Positions 22,940 to 35,641 of a stretch of DNA of 64,000 bases are shown piece after piece. Each line of letters begins with the position of its first letter. Positions within the stretch are counted from its first letter, which is position 1. The stretch is from Rhyacophila brunnea (Eukaryota > Arthropoda > Insecta > Trichoptera > Rhyacophilidae). The position numbers and the translations under genes were made by a program. The stretch lies in the NCBI GenBank assembly GCA_022495005.1, contig JAGYXB010000184.1:62001-126000 (forward strand). The letters run 5' to 3'. The notes under the pieces were generated by a model. It made no database searches and was not told the origin of the DNA. It worked only from the letters and a program-made list of their open reading frames with translations.

Positions 22940-25659
22940 AAATATGTTTTATTACTAATAATATCATTGTACAAAACTAAATACACATTGTATCCTTATG
23001 ATTTAAGCTACAAATTCTGATGTATTATCTAAATTTAGTAAACTTGTAATTTTAAGAAGCTAGAAAAAAACTTAACCATCATTTTTACATGTATTTTTCC
23101 TTAATAACCTCATTAATTAATATCAAATTGGGAAAATAAAATAATCAAACTATTATATATAATACATTATTTACACAAATACGTTTTTTGTGCCCCCTGT
23201 AAACTTTTAATTGTGTGTGAATGAAACAGTATACAAACATTCATAAATAACTGTATCTTTTGGTACCTATAATTTTATTTGAAGTTCACTTTTTTAAATA
23301 AGATTTATTTTTGTTGCCTTCATATAAAAACGAATAAAATTTTACAATACTAAAGTCATTGACTTTCTTTTTAAAATAAATATTAAATTTCTTTAGTATA
23401 TTTTACCATTACCAATATTTCTCACCACCTCTGTAAAAGTAAGAAACTCATATCATATTACAAGTTCATTAAATTTATTCTTGAGTCACCCTCAATGGAG
23501 ATCTCTCAGATAACGAGGTTAACATAGTAAACATTTATTATTAAAAGAAATATATTTTTCACAGAAAATAAATCTGCATCTCGTTTTTCAAATGATTTTA
23601 TTTCCATATATTTTTTCTAACTAACAAAAATACCAACGCGTCAATTAAAATAAAATATATTAAATAATAATATGGAAGTAAACATTCCCAAAATTTTTAT
23701 TGAAATTGAAAATTCAAAATCCGATAGAAAATGGATATTTTTTTCCAAATTTATTAGCAATTCAGGCGACAGCTTGTTTGCTCATTACTGTCAATTATTA
23801 TTCTTGAAAGATACAAGTTTTCACCAAGACAGTGAAAAAATGAAAGCAATCCTAAGAAAACCTTAGTGGACGTCAAATTTACATCGTTCACCACCCAGAT
23901 GAGTGCTCTAATATATTAATCTTGCCCATTTTTTGAATAATAAAATGCCTAATTCTTGTCAAATTTGGGATCACAGAGATTATCAATATATTTTTGTATC
24001 GTAAATATTTCACTATAATAATGTCGACATAAATTATTATACTGATGGTCTTATAAATACGTTTAAAAATTAATAAACGTAAAAAATCTTAACACCACTG
24101 CACATTTATGTACTGAAATATGACTATATTCTAAAACATTAGAGCGAGAGGTTTAAAAGAATGCTATTTTATGTAATAAAAATACTTTATGCAGTCATCA
24201 AATGTTTAAAATAAATATAAAGGATAATAAGGCTTCAAAATTATATAAATAGATTATCTACAACGTTTAATGAATGTCCAGGATCATGCTTTGAAAATAG
24301 AATAAAAGTTCCATTTTGACCCACGCTGAGCACGTCCGCCCTTAAAATAGGGTCTGCTTAGCTCATTCGGTGTACTTCCTTGTATTTGAATTATATTTTT
24401 TTTTGTATTTACACTTTTCTACTGTTTAATGACATAATACTGATCTATTTCTTTTTTATATATACTGATTTAATAATATTTCTTTATTTCTACATGTCAT
24501 GTTGTGCACGTCTTACATTAATAGTTTGTAATGTTCACTAAGTACATAGGAAATTTCTGATAACTAACTATACGCTACGGGTTTTGTAATTTTTTTTATT
24601 TAACCTTTATTATTTCAATCAAATTAATGAATTTTGTAATACGATTTGTAGCTGGCCTCACGATGTATCAATATTTTAGGTAGGTATGATGTCATTACAC
24701 TTACTAAGGATATTCGATTAAATATATTTTTTTTTTATACGTACTTGATAACTCAACGTTAGTATTAAAATTTAATAATATTAAAAATAATACGACTAAC
24801 TTACTATCGATCTAAAATTTTTAAATATGTGTAAGTATGTTCAGTTAGTATATTATGTTATTATAATTTATTATTTCAAGCTTTCATTTCGGTCTCATTT
24901 ATAGAAATATACATTAAAAAGTATTACTTACGTGTTTATTATTTTAAAATTAATACTTTTACATTTATATTAATAATAATACATTTATTTTCCAGACTTA
25001 AAATACTATACTATTGCAAGTTATATAATATAATATGTAGAAAGGGGAAAATAACACATCATTTTGAAATATTCACTACCGCTCAGTAAAAGTGCCATTT
25101 ATCCGAATTACATTCAATCCTTTTTTGAGTTTTCCGTAAACGGAAATAAATTGAAAATACTTTTTGGGTCAGCAAAAAAGTGTTAAATTATCTCCGCTAC
25201 AAAATGGCCGACTTGCCCTTAGGTCACCCTTTTCCCGGCGGAGATTAGTTTTATTAATGATTGCATTGAGTGACGCCCGGAGGTCTCACTCGGTCATCTG
25301 GATTTCGAGAATACTTTCCCAACATTTATAATATACTAACATCATAATAAATTTAATACCTTTTAATATTATATAATTTATTCACTTTTTATTTAACTAC
25401 CTTCATACTTTTATACAAAACCATGTATGAATGTCGTTATAATACTTTAGTAGTCCTGTTCTTAATTATTTTTTACACACTGCTGCCGTAAAAGCAAACA
25501 AGACAAATTCACTATTTTACCTACACAATATGTGCATAATTTAGTACAAGTTCATTCAAAACAACTTTGTATTTTTGTGACTGGTCAGCAATATTTGGGA
25601 CAAGGCAACATAATATTATCTCCTTCTGTGCATGTTCCATGACATAATTTGATCCGATG
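22940..25659. other. Long AT-rich stretch
   Basis: No gene, tRNA box or clear element. The open frame at 23672-23866 has no recognisable domain. GC-richer patches at about 24310-24370 and 25190-25310 (CCCGGCGGAGATTAG) are unrecognised. Confidence 0.4.
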
Positions 25660-26793
25660 CAGTGCTCCGCAACCGGTGTGCCGTGTGCCTACCATCGTGG
25701 TAGGTGTGCCGCAGAGCATTACTTCCAAAAATAAACACAAATAATTTTGTATATTATACAATACTTAATAGCCAAATTTGCGAACATGGCTAGTAAAAAA
25801 TACAGTAGTTGAGCACCTGCATGAACTTAATAAAACAATGTAAGGTCACAATGAAAATATATTGACGTAATCTGATAAATTAGAAGGATTTAAGTCAAGG
25901 ATTTCTACAAATATACCAAAGGACCTACCAAACTACCAATGAAAACAAGTAATTAATTTTGGATCCGTCTCAAAGTTATTTAACTTTGCTTCAAAAGAAA
26001 TTTCATAATTTTTTTCATACAATCAATACGACTGTACTCGAAAACCTTTTGCAACCAATGCCAAAAATTTTATAGAAGCGCTTATGCTATTTTCTGAATT
26101 TCAGGTAATAAAGAATATCCTCGTATTTTTGACAAGGCTACTAAACTAAGTAAGTACGGCTAAAAACTTTTACGTTCATTGAAACAAGCTCGTATTATTT
26201 AGTTATTTTATTGATAATACAAATACATGGGAATATATACATTTGTTTCTTCGTCGTGTATTATGTATATTTATTTTTTTATCAAATTCAATAAGTATGT
26301 AATGCAATTTTGGTGCATGTCTCTAGCCTGATGGCCCAAGCTCAGGAGGGGCAGCGTAGCAGGTGAAGCAGATAAATGAGATAAACACAAATTACAAATT
26401 TGCTCTAATAGCAAAAATGTCGCCTACGACGCTGTTTGAATTCGCTAGCATTAATATTTTAACACATACAATTATGGGATACAATTTATTATTATTGTGT
26501 CAATAGTTGACAAATAATTATTGTTAACCCGACAACTAACCACAATTAAAGTGGATGTATTAATAAATACAAAAAATCGCTAAACATAGAATCAATATGT
26601 CTAATTTTACCTCGAACACCATTTGAAAAACGCTATTTTAAAGTATCACACTGTTCTTAACCTTAGCGATAGGTAGGGGGGGCGCCGAAGATTCTGGGCT
26701 GGAGTCCATGTTTTGATGTATACATTGTTTTACGTGTGGTGTGCCAGGAAGACTTTTAGTGTGCCGTGTGTGAGAAAAGGTTGCGGAGCACTG
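25660..26793. mobile_element. hAT-like element with perfect 15-bp TIRs
   Basis: Terminal CAGTGCTCCGCAACC at 25660 is perfectly inverted at 26779-26793 (GGTTGCGGAGCACTG), and GTGTGCCGTGTG subterminal repeats occur on both sides. CAGTG...CACTG ends and GTGCCGTG repeats are typical of Charlie/Tip100-type hATs. The 8-bp flanks (ATCCGATG, CGGTATAG) do not match, so a decayed duplication or a mosaic origin is possible. 26311-26720 shares the GC-rich module seen at 20200. No transposase frame is readable. Confidence 0.65.
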
Positions 26794-26974
26794 CGGTATA
26801 GTAAAATTTTCGGACGCTGGATTGAAGTATCTCGGATGATTGATGTTCGTGTACAACCAACGATACAAATATAAAGACTGCCACTTTGGACAGCCATCTT
26901 GAATAACGGATTCGGAAGAGTGAAAAATGGCGGTTACCTTTACTTAATTATTTTTTTATTATTATTATTCATTA

Positions 26975-27128
26975 CTAATATCTATGTCCTTGTTTATCCG
27001 TACAAGGTGGTTGTAAGTAATTTTGAACAATCACAAATACCCAGCATTTGTCTAAATCACATAAATATATTATTGCGTCTTCGCCGGGAATCGAATTCAA
27101 TGCTCTTGCACCACGAGAGCCGCTTAAC
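26975..27128 (-). mobile_element. SINE2, copy b (minus strand)
   Basis: On the minus strand: GCGGCTCTCGTGGTGCAAGA, then B-box-like ATTCGATTCCCGGCG, then GACAAATGCTGGGTATTTGT, TTCAAAATTACTTACAACCA and CTTGTACGGATAAACAAGG. About 25 bp of the tRNA-like head is missing compared with the 12915 copy. Confidence 0.75.
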
Positions 27129-27340
27129 CTCTACTTTATTATAGAAGGCTACCTAGTACTTATTATGTACATAATACGTCATTCAAATGAAGAAATTAAA
27201 AAAATATTCGCTACTCTGTAAAATATTTCAACGAATAAGACACAAAATTTCAGAATGTAAAATTTTATAAATATTGAATATACATAATTTGAAAACATCT
27301 CCTGCATATACACACTAGAAATAAATCATTTTGTAAAAGA
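27129..27340. repeat. Possible bracket-motif fragment
   Basis: 27225-27300 (CAACGAATAAGACACAAAAT, GAATGTAAAATT, GAATATACATAATTTGAAAA) resembles the bracket motif plus adjacent sequence of repeat family 3 at 49780-49845. Confidence 0.45.
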
Positions 27341-27823
27341 AATAATTACAAGATAAAAATAACTTTTTATACACAACGTTTTTAAACTTTCTGTTGAATT
27401 ATTATGCTCAATATGAATGCTCAAACTTATACTTGATATGAAGTATATAAAAAACAAACAAATATAGAATACTGAATTGTCATTTTGACATTTCATTTTG
27501 ATTTCCATAGTAACGCACGTATAAATTAATAATTTAGTTGCTAGGACCACCCACTTAGCAACCAATAATAGTGGATTGGATTACGGATTTCTTCCAAAGT
27601 AACTTTTCATACATAACGAAATTAACTAAAAATGAATTCAATTCTACTTAAAGATGGTTAAAAGTATTAAAAGAATACATTGGCATTGTGTTCTGATATA
27701 TTATAAAGGTTTCAAATATCTAGCTGTTCGGGAAGTTAGTTAAAAATCGATTGTAAGATTTGTACCGGACAAACAACCACCGGACAAATAAGAATTCAAG
27801 CTAATAAAAACGTTGTAAAATAC
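27341..27823 (+). mobile_element. ~0.45-kb MITE, plus-strand copy
   Basis: Inverted counterpart of 22526-22939 and fuller (483 vs 414 bp). It ends AAAAACGTTGTAAAATAC, where similarity stops abruptly, defining the boundary. Confidence 0.7.
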
Positions 27824-28512
27824 GACACCCGATGGGACTCACCCATATCTGCTGGATTTGCGCCAGTATACTTTTCCAATTAATCTACGAGTATTTAATT
27901 TAATGACTACGATTTTAACTAGTAGTTCTATTATTCACAAATATTTGCAAAATAATATGTTTTTTGTTAATCGTTGTTTCCATTAATAAATTATTAATTT
28001 AGTAAATGAGTTAGTATATGAAAATATGTGTTTATAATCAAAAATCCTAGATATTTTAAATGTAATGTTAGATCATGACCTCCTTAGGTTTTATTGCAAC
28101 GTTGGTTGACATTGAACCAAAACGTGTCTCCTATAAAATTCCCATAATCTTAGCGTAAATAATTTTTATCAACCATCTATGTTTGATAACAGAGTTAAGT
28201 TTTTATTGCTTCAATTTTATGACGAGACTTTGAAAACAGCTGTTCTTTAAAGCCGAATTTACTTCCATACATGCTCAAAAGATCTTCCCTTAATAATCCC
28301 CTCAACTGTCGCTGCAAGTTGCGTAAATCGACTTTCACATCCCCATATAGAATACATTGTACACCCGTGTGTGCGTGCTAAAACTTCATGTGTGTGTGTA
28401 TCTTTATGCGTGTTTTCGTGGGTGTCTCTTTATGTGTATATTGTAGGATTTATACATTAAATCCGTAACAATTCGTATAACTATATAAAAGTTTTTTGAA
28501 GTTATACTTCTT
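27824..28512. other. Spacer with a degenerate TG-rich tract
   Basis: 28370-28440 carries a degenerate GTGTGTGTGTATC-type simple repeat. No gene. Confidence 0.45.
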
Positions 28513-28900
28513 TTGGGGCATTTGGTAGAGAGTGAAATTAAGAGCTGTGCGCGCACACCGTTACGAAAGTGCGTGACAGTATGAAGTTAGCTGCGAATCA
28601 GTCAGCTGTATACAAACGCAAGTTTGATAGTAGAATTTTATTGTTCCGTTGCCTAGGCAATGAATTTATTATTGTCGGCCATTTGCAATTTCTTACGTAA
28701 ACAAACAATTAAACGTCAGAGTGACAGTTGTTATTTTAAAAATAAAAACAACGAGAAATAATTATATAATTTGGTAATATAAGTTAAAGTGTATAGAAAT
28801 AAGCCATCGGCGCTCCAATAAGCAGCCTTTTTTCTTGTGTGTGTAATTTAACGAGATAATTAAGAGCTAGTCGAAGAATCTAGGTTATCACAAGTTTTGT
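28513..28900 (+). repeat. 388-bp dispersed repeat, copy 1
   Basis: Colinear with 49361-49748 in the same orientation: GGTAGAGAGTGAAATT, GCGCGCACACCG, GCTGTATACAAACGCAAGTT, GTTCCGTTGCCTAGGCA, TATTATTGTCGGCCATTTGC, AACAACGAGAAATAATTATA, GGCGCTCCAATAAGC, GGTTATCACAAG. A TG...CA reading of its ends would suit a solo LTR, but I see no 5-bp duplication. It is GC-richer than its surroundings and could also be a LINE 5' region. Confidence 0.75.
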
Positions 28901-29802
28901 ATTACGTAGACTTCTAACGCACGTATATAAGTAGAGGTAAATTTAATATTTAAGACGGTCAATAACACCAACATAATATTTATTATCCGATAGAATTTGC
29001 TTTATATGGCTACCCATTGGCCGATATAAATAGTCAGTATTATCAGTTATTTTAATTAAATTTTATTGTATATAATCTTTTAGTTTAAACTATTATTTTT
29101 GAGCAAAAAAAGCTATCCAAAACCATCTTATAAATTTGTACTGAGTCTACACACACTGTTTTTTTTTAATAAACTTATATTATTATAGTAGATTCTCGGT
29201 GATAAAACAAAAAAAAACAAAAATACTTAATAATAGTACATTCATATACAAAATCTCTTTTTACTAGTGCTATGTACGTTTTTGTTTGCTCAACATTTTT
29301 CTATTACCAGTTTATGTCAACTCTCAAAAGGAAATTTCCAGTTAGTCAATATAATATTACAAACAATTTTTCTGACTAGAGACGTATCGATTAGAGACCT
29401 AGACAGCTGCATGCGGATTTTTTAATACTGTAAATAATTTTAAATGATGAAACATCCTATCTTATTTACCATTAGCATCTATTTGGTCAGATTTACTGCT
29501 GTATAAAAGCTTTTTCTATATTCGTCTACTGTTATCAGTGCCTAGTTGTTAGCTTATAGACAAATATATTGTCAAGTCAGCGAGTGAGCTTCCAGTCTGT
29601 TGAGATCTATCTGTTTCCTTTAGTAATGAAAATGGTTGTTTTTAATATATCATAGATCATTTTCAAATGTATAAAATATAAAATCAAGGATAAAATTATC
29701 ATCATTATAGAAATCATTGAGTCGCGTTGACTTATTACTGAATAGAAGCGTCCCGTTATTTGTCTCACCATTTTTATGTCTATAGAAATTTCTTGACACG
29801 TA
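28901..29802. other. AT-rich spacer
   Basis: No feature recognised. Confidence 0.4.
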
Positions 29803-30044
29803 GAGTATACGTTTTATAACTTTACTTTGTACTATTTTGCACTTTTTACTACACTGATACGCCTCTTTTTCTGGTTACCTTGCATACAATTAGATCAAAT
29901 GATATTCACTTGTATTAATATTATGTAATAATAAGAAAATAATTAGATAATAAATGTAAAAAAAATATTTTTAGAATATATTAAGTACTTACACCATTTT
30001 CATCTTAGACCCGGAGTGCAAAGTTATAAAGCATAATATACTAT
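29803..30044. mobile_element. MITE 'AGAGTATAC' family, copy A
   Basis: Inverted ends GAGTATACGTTTTATAACTT and AAGTTATAAAGCATAATATA. The interior has ATACGCCTCTTTTTCTGGTT and AATTAGATCAAATGATATTC. Further copies lie at 38528 (truncated) and 53163 (interrupted). It preserves the uninterrupted AAATGATATTCACTTGTATT region that serves as the empty site for the nested element at 53324. Confidence 0.75.
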
Positions 30045-30083
30045 ACGTGTGCTAAAATTGACTTGTTTGTTGATCATACATAC

Positions 30084-30194
30084 TTTTGAAAAACACTTTC
30101 TGAGAAAATATATTATAATCAATAGAAAAAATCTTTTTCAAAATCTATTTTTCTATTGGTTATAATATATTTTCTCAGAAAGTGTTTTTCAAAA
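30084..30194. repeat. Near-perfect 48-bp palindrome (15-nt loop)
   Basis: The arms at 30084-30131 and 30147-30194 are reverse complements with a single visible mismatch (ATAATCAATAG vs CTATTGGTTAT). Each arm is the 3' tail of repeat family 3 (TTTTCTATTGGTTATAATAT, then TTTTCTCAGAAAGTGTTTTT). Two tails are therefore joined head to head. The right arm continues into ATTAGAATGGTACATTC and the bracket motif ATTCGATGAATAAAAG. Confidence 0.85.
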
Positions 30195-30270
30195 TTATGT
30201 ATATTCAATAATTAGAATGGTACATTCTTAAATTTAGTGAAATATTCGATGAATAAAAGAATTAGTTAAT

Positions 30271-31051
30271 TAGTTTGTTGGTGTTAGGGTAGCCCTGTTG
30301 CCATTTCGTACGTCATTATAAATCATGGTATGACCTCATTTACTCAGTGGTTATCTAAATTAGGAACTTAAGAACTTATAAAGACAATAAATTGATAGAA
30401 TACTGTGCGAACTTGAACTGCTCAGATCTCTAAAAGTGCCAATAATTGGGTGGTTCACCCTATTCGCATAATAAAATTCCAGCACATTATCATATTTAAT
30501 CATCTTGGGGTTTTCGTGCTCGCGTTTTTTATCAATTAATTTATTTTGCGCTCTTTCTTAACCTAACCTTAGCTAACCTAACATGCATCTTTAAATGCAA
30601 CGTTGCATTTTTCTACATAATATATTTATTAATTAACATTATAACTGAATAATATTAACTTATTTTAGAAAGTATATTTGGCATACGGCAGTACAATCAA
30701 TCCTCGTAGTCCAATTAATTTCTCACGTCGAGGTTCCGAATTCGATTTCCAAGGGGGTCACAATACGTGTAATATTCTCAAATATGAGTAAATCTATGAT
30801 TTAAAGTAAATTTTTATTCAACGAGTAATTCATATTAGTCAATCATGTTCATTCTTTATGGAACCATTAACCGTAATCTGATGAATGATGCGGGTTCGTG
30901 TCCTACCCAGCACTGTATTTATCACGATTTTTTCTAATAGTCCTTTTTCTGTGATATTATTTCTGAGGATTATTCTGAACTATGTATGCTTGTGATAATT
31001 TCACTGATATTACTATACTATCATCACTCTACTATGACTGAGGATATCATA
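30271..31051. other. Spacer with TTAGG-like and tRNA-like hints
   Basis: CTTAACCTAACC and GCTAACCTAAC lie at 30558-30585. Weak B-box-like words occur at about 30740 (CCGAATTCGATTTCC) and 30889 (GCGGGTTCGTGTCC). Too degenerate to call SINEs. Confidence 0.35.
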
Positions 31052-31450
31052 TCGACCGCATTTAGGCAAAAAGACGTAACCCTCACCGAACAAATTTTAA
31101 CGGAGAGGCAAAAAACGGTTTTTGAATGATTTTGGTTCAATATTTAAAAAAAAAAATCACAGACATTGGGTGCATAGTGATTGATGATTTGGTGTAATAT
31201 CTTTTTGATCTAATAATACTTAATAAAGAAGTTATTAACGAAAAATCATTAAAATTGAGGGTAAGTGCTTTTTTCCTTAAATTAAAACTTAATTAAAGAT
31301 CAATTAAAACCTGAATTTAGCTAATAATTCGGCATTTGCGGCCTACTTCCTTTTTACAGAAGGTGTATTTAATTGTATACATTGTTAATATCTAATAAAC
31401 GCACTTTTCGAAATATCGAGGGTTATGCCCTTTTTCCTAAACACAGTCGA
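31052..31450. mobile_element. 400-bp MITE, copy 2
   Basis: Colinear with 8352-8749, including TIRs (left TCGACCGCATTTAGGCAAAA, right TTTTTCCTAAACACAGTCGA) and TA on both flanks. It is slightly more diverged at its left end. Confidence 0.85.
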
Positions 31451-31497
31451 TATAATCAACAGACTGCTTCAGCCTTAGGTAAAATTAATGGTTAAAT

Positions 31498-31882
31498 GTA
31501 AATTGTACGTATGCAATTCATCGTGAGACACTAATTCGTGCGCCGCAGTACGTGAAACATGAGTTCGTATAACATTTTATCAAGTGACGAGTTCTTCGTT
31601 GAACATTTCACCGTGGAATAAATTTGTACGTATCTTTAAAAATGCGGCGATAGTTTGCAAATAGTACTGTTCCAATTAGATTAACACTAATCTAACTTAA
31701 ACTAACCTAACCTAGTAAAGACATCTCATAAAATTTGCTACATGTTGTAAAATACGTACAAATATACTCCACGGTGAAAATGTTTAATGAAGAACTCGTC
31801 ATTTGATTAAATGTTACTCATGTTTCACGTACTGCGGCGCACGAATAAGTGTCATGCGGTGAACTGTTTATGTACAAATTTT
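31498..31882. mobile_element. Foldback element with central CCTAA run
   Basis: The left arm 31498-31633 (GTACGTATGCAATTCATCG, GCGCCGCAGTACGTGAAACA, AGTTCTTC) pairs with the right arm 31753-31882 (GAAGAACT, TGTTTCACGTACTGCGGCGC, CGGTGAACTGTTTATGTAC). The roughly 120-bp loop contains CTAACCTAACCTAG (31708-31721). The outer ends resemble those of the TTAGG-bearing repeats at 9481 and 16577. Confidence 0.85.
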
Positions 31883-33666
31883 CTGATACGGAAATTAATA
31901 AATAATTAAAAACCAATTCTTTTAAAAAATTCTAGTTTTGGGGGACGAATTGTCTAAAGACATAATTTGTGAGAGTATTTCTGAATATAGTAAATCTCAA
32001 CGTATTTATATAAAACTATATCAGTGTGTGTTCTCGTTAAATTTCCACAGAAATCTCTTGAAGCCATAAAGAATTTTGAAGGTTTAACTATCATTCGAGA
32101 TCGTAAAAACCACATAAGTATAAGAATAAATGTTTATTTGGGATAGTTTAGATATACATTACTGTTAACAGTGTATTAGTTATAGTATGTATTTAATAGT
32201 ATATGTGAATCACTGATAATACGCTCTATGGTGAGATTTCTGCCAACCAATGGTTAGCAGAGTTAACACAAAAAAAACAGATTTTTCACAGTTATATTTT
32301 TTATTCTTCAGCGTTGTCCCAAAATAGTAATAAATTTGTGAAAATAAAAAAACACAAGATAATGTATGATAAACGTGTAATTAATTTTATTAACATTTCA
32401 CATCAATTTTGACAGTATACAACTTACTGATTGTCTTATGTAGTAGGTACTTTCGGATAAAAATTGACCGAATTACATTCTGTCAAACAATTTTTAAGTA
32501 TATTTTTGCACTCGTTTTCATATCCCCATTATGACACCTTTATAAATCAGATGATTCCCATTGTCTCGCCATATCTCTCTCTCTCTATAATCATTAGAGA
32601 CATACATGACCAGTGATGGTGTAAAATCTGTGGTATTCGTTATCCTCCCTGTGGATAGTGTAACAAATCGAGGAGAGTCTCTCGCGAATATATATGTTAC
32701 TGGCGTTAGTATTTTATAGGTGATCCAACTCCCAGTGATTCAGATGGCATATATTGGTTTTTGATCGAACCTTAATTTTATTTTAATTAAATTACGAAAA
32801 AATAAATTTGAAAAATATGGCGGATTATTTTAGTCAAGTACCTACTCCTAAATACAATACTACATCGTATTCAATGCATTGATATATTATTTAATTACCT
32901 TAAAGATATGAGAGATCATAAAATTCTTCAAAACTTCATTGTTCTATCTCATTACCTTTATATACCTCCAACGTCAATTCTGTATTCCGAAATTTTACCC
33001 ATGAGGTAGGTACATCTTGTAAATCATTAATTGTCGATGGTTTTTATGAAAAACACATCGAACTGTTATGATATTAAAATCTTACTTCTGTTGATCTGTA
33101 TAATATAATATAGTATATAAAATTGATACATTTAGTTATAAGTAGGTACATAATAATATATTCTACAAAGGTGTAAAGTAAACCTATCTTTGATTTCATT
33201 TGGAAGTGTAATATCTGTATTCAACCAATTTGCTTTAATTGGTTTATATAACTCATCTGCGTGATGAATTTTTAAATGTATTTATAAAACTATCGGCTAA
33301 CTACTCTCTTTATTTAATGTATGTTTTATTTTACAGCGTGCTCGTGTATAACCATCATATTTTCAACGTCTTTTATTTATAAAATAAATTATATAACATA
33401 AAAAGACTACATAGAAAGCTTCCCATTAATACATAAGATAAAAGAAGCTTTTAACGAAATACTTTGGATATCAAATATATAATTACTGATGACAATTATG
33501 ACAATGTATGTACTTTTCTTGCAAATTGTAAATACCTACACCTGCGGTATTTTAAAGTTTCAATTACTGCAGAACTATAAATCTTGTCAGTAAAAATATT
33601 TTAGAACCATTTATAGGAGGGTTTGTAACAATATAATAATATTATGTAAGTTCCAATATTATTCAA
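31883..33666. other. Long AT-rich stretch
   Basis: No gene or element recognised; a CTCTCTCTCT microsatellite at about 32574-32585. Confidence 0.4.
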
Positions 33667-34457
33667 AATTGAGCGTAGTTATACACAAAGCAGCCAAACC
33701 ACAATTTTGAAAAAAAAATAGTTATTGTGATTTCCATTATCTCACACGTTTGTTTCACGTTCTGCACAAATCAGCCAAGCTGTTGTCATACAAAAATCTC
33801 ATATAAATGCGTTTTAAAGATTGTACAAATCGCAGAATATAACTTTTTCGATCTGCATAAAGCAACCATTTATGATAATATTATGTACCTAATTATTTAA
33901 ATCGCAATTGTGTAAGGTGTATTTTTCTACATTCAATTAATAAACATTATTTTCTCAATTAAATTATATGTTTTTCATTTTATTATATATAAAATATATA
34001 ATATAATTTGATATATAGATTTTTCATGTAAAAACTAGTGCCAGGGAGCTAAATATTAATTTATAATTTACAAGTTTTTCGAATAATTTTCAGAACTTTG
34101 AAATTCCCATAATACTTCAGTAACTTAGAAGGTTTTTTTTAAAGAAAATAGTTGCAAAAATAAAGATTTTTCTTACAAAAATAAGAGTTGGGTGCATTCC
34201 AGAATGAATATTCATTAAAAAAACGGTTTTGCACAAAACAGCCTGGACTGCTTAAACACCATAATTTCATAGATGTTTTACTTTTATCTTTTAAAAAGTT
34301 ACACAAAATCATATATATATAGCATGTATTATTCAAAATGTATAAACAGTATACACAGGCTTTGTGGATTTAAAGAAACACACTTTATATAAAAGTGCTT
34401 CAATCTCTGATTGAGGTTGGTGTGGAATAGCTGCTTTGCGTATAACTACGCTCAATT
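33667..34457. mobile_element. 0.8-kb TIR element 'AATTGAGCG', copy 1
   Basis: Terminal AATTGAGCGTAGTTATACAC is inverted at the right as GTATAACTACGCTCAATT, giving about 28-bp TIRs with GCAGC following. Subterminal GCAGCC/CAGCCAAGC words recur. Colinear with 44130-44979. The open frame at 34139-34336 (-) is not conserved as coding in the other copy. Confidence 0.85.
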
Positions 34458-35393
34458 GTTACCTACCAATAATACGATTATATGCTTTAAAAGAATACTT
34501 GACTGGCATTTTGTTTCATTAAAATACGTTATACACAATTGGTTTTCTATATAATCGTTAATATCAATTTAAAATTAAAAGCTTTCTCATTCAATTAATT
34601 AAGAATGCAACTTTGTGCTAGAATGAAAGCACCAATCAATTATTTGCATTCTTCCTTATTGCTCTAGTAGTCTAGCACGAAGGGACGGAATTCATTCGCA
34701 ACCTGTAGTCATATTTTATTAAGATATACGAGTCTCGTCTTGCGCCGACATTTGGAGGAGTATAACACCATTAAAGGGGAAATAGGATGGCGTTATTTAT
34801 ATAAATTTATCACCCATCTGGTGAATATTGACTATAGCCAGTGGTAGTCAGCCTATATAAAGGATGATAAAATGAAGTAATCTTTAATGGATTTATTTAT
34901 TAAATAATTTGTGATATTTATTTCTAGCTGTCAGTAGCATTCCTAGTAAAAGTAATAATAACTAATGCAAGAATTTATAGTGCATCTCATGTAAAAAAAA
35001 AAAAATATGTAGGTTAAAAACTACATAACTATAGTAGGTACCTACCTAATTTCTTGCTTTATAATATGTTCCGATATTTTTTTGTATTATAAATTGTACA
35101 TTTCAAAATAATAAAATAATTCAACGCACTTAAAATATGTTATCTTTGTATGTATATCTTTTGCAGCTTAACATCCGTAAAGTCCTTGACCAGTTAAGTG
35201 AAACGAAGGGTTTTATGACACCCTATCTATATGCAATGTTATTTTGATTATCTCTCTTTGATTCGCTTTTCAAATAAATAAAAAAAATATTATTGTCTTA
35301 TATATTATTATCTTTTATATGGTCGGCCTATAATTTTTCTGCAATCTGGTTTACAAAATATCAGTTTTTGTGGTGCGTGACTTGTAGGTTGAC
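34458..35393. other. AT-rich spacer
   Basis: Nothing recognised. Confidence 0.4.
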
Positions 35394-35641
35394 ACCCACG
35401 GTGGCAGCGCGGCTTAAGCGTTGGACTATCACGCCGTGGTTTTCAGGTTCGAATTCTGGGTCTGGCAAGTAGGTACACATATTGTTTTTCAATTTGTGTG
35501 TGGCTCAGGGTATGGACCTAATAGATTGAGCAAGTGGCTGATATCCATTTCTCGTAAAAACAAAAATCTGTTAATACAAACCTCTACTCTGTGGAGGCCC
35601 ATATGATCCTATTAGGATCGGACATGGTCGAAAAAAAAAAT
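35394..35641 (+). mobile_element. SINE1, full length
   Basis: The best-preserved head in the window: CCCACGGTGGCAGCGCGGCT, B-box-like GGTTCGAATTC at about 35446. The body and a poly(A) tail (35631-35641) follow. It is followed by an AT-only tract, so a target duplication cannot be judged. Confidence 0.9.

Noticed and set aside
22526..27823. Single 5.3-kb TIR transposon
   Set aside because: Each arm has its own internal inverted ends and a third partial copy exists at 20702, so separate MITEs are simpler; kept only as a finding.
28370..28440. TG-rich regulatory tract
   Set aside because: A degenerate simple repeat; nothing specific supports regulation.
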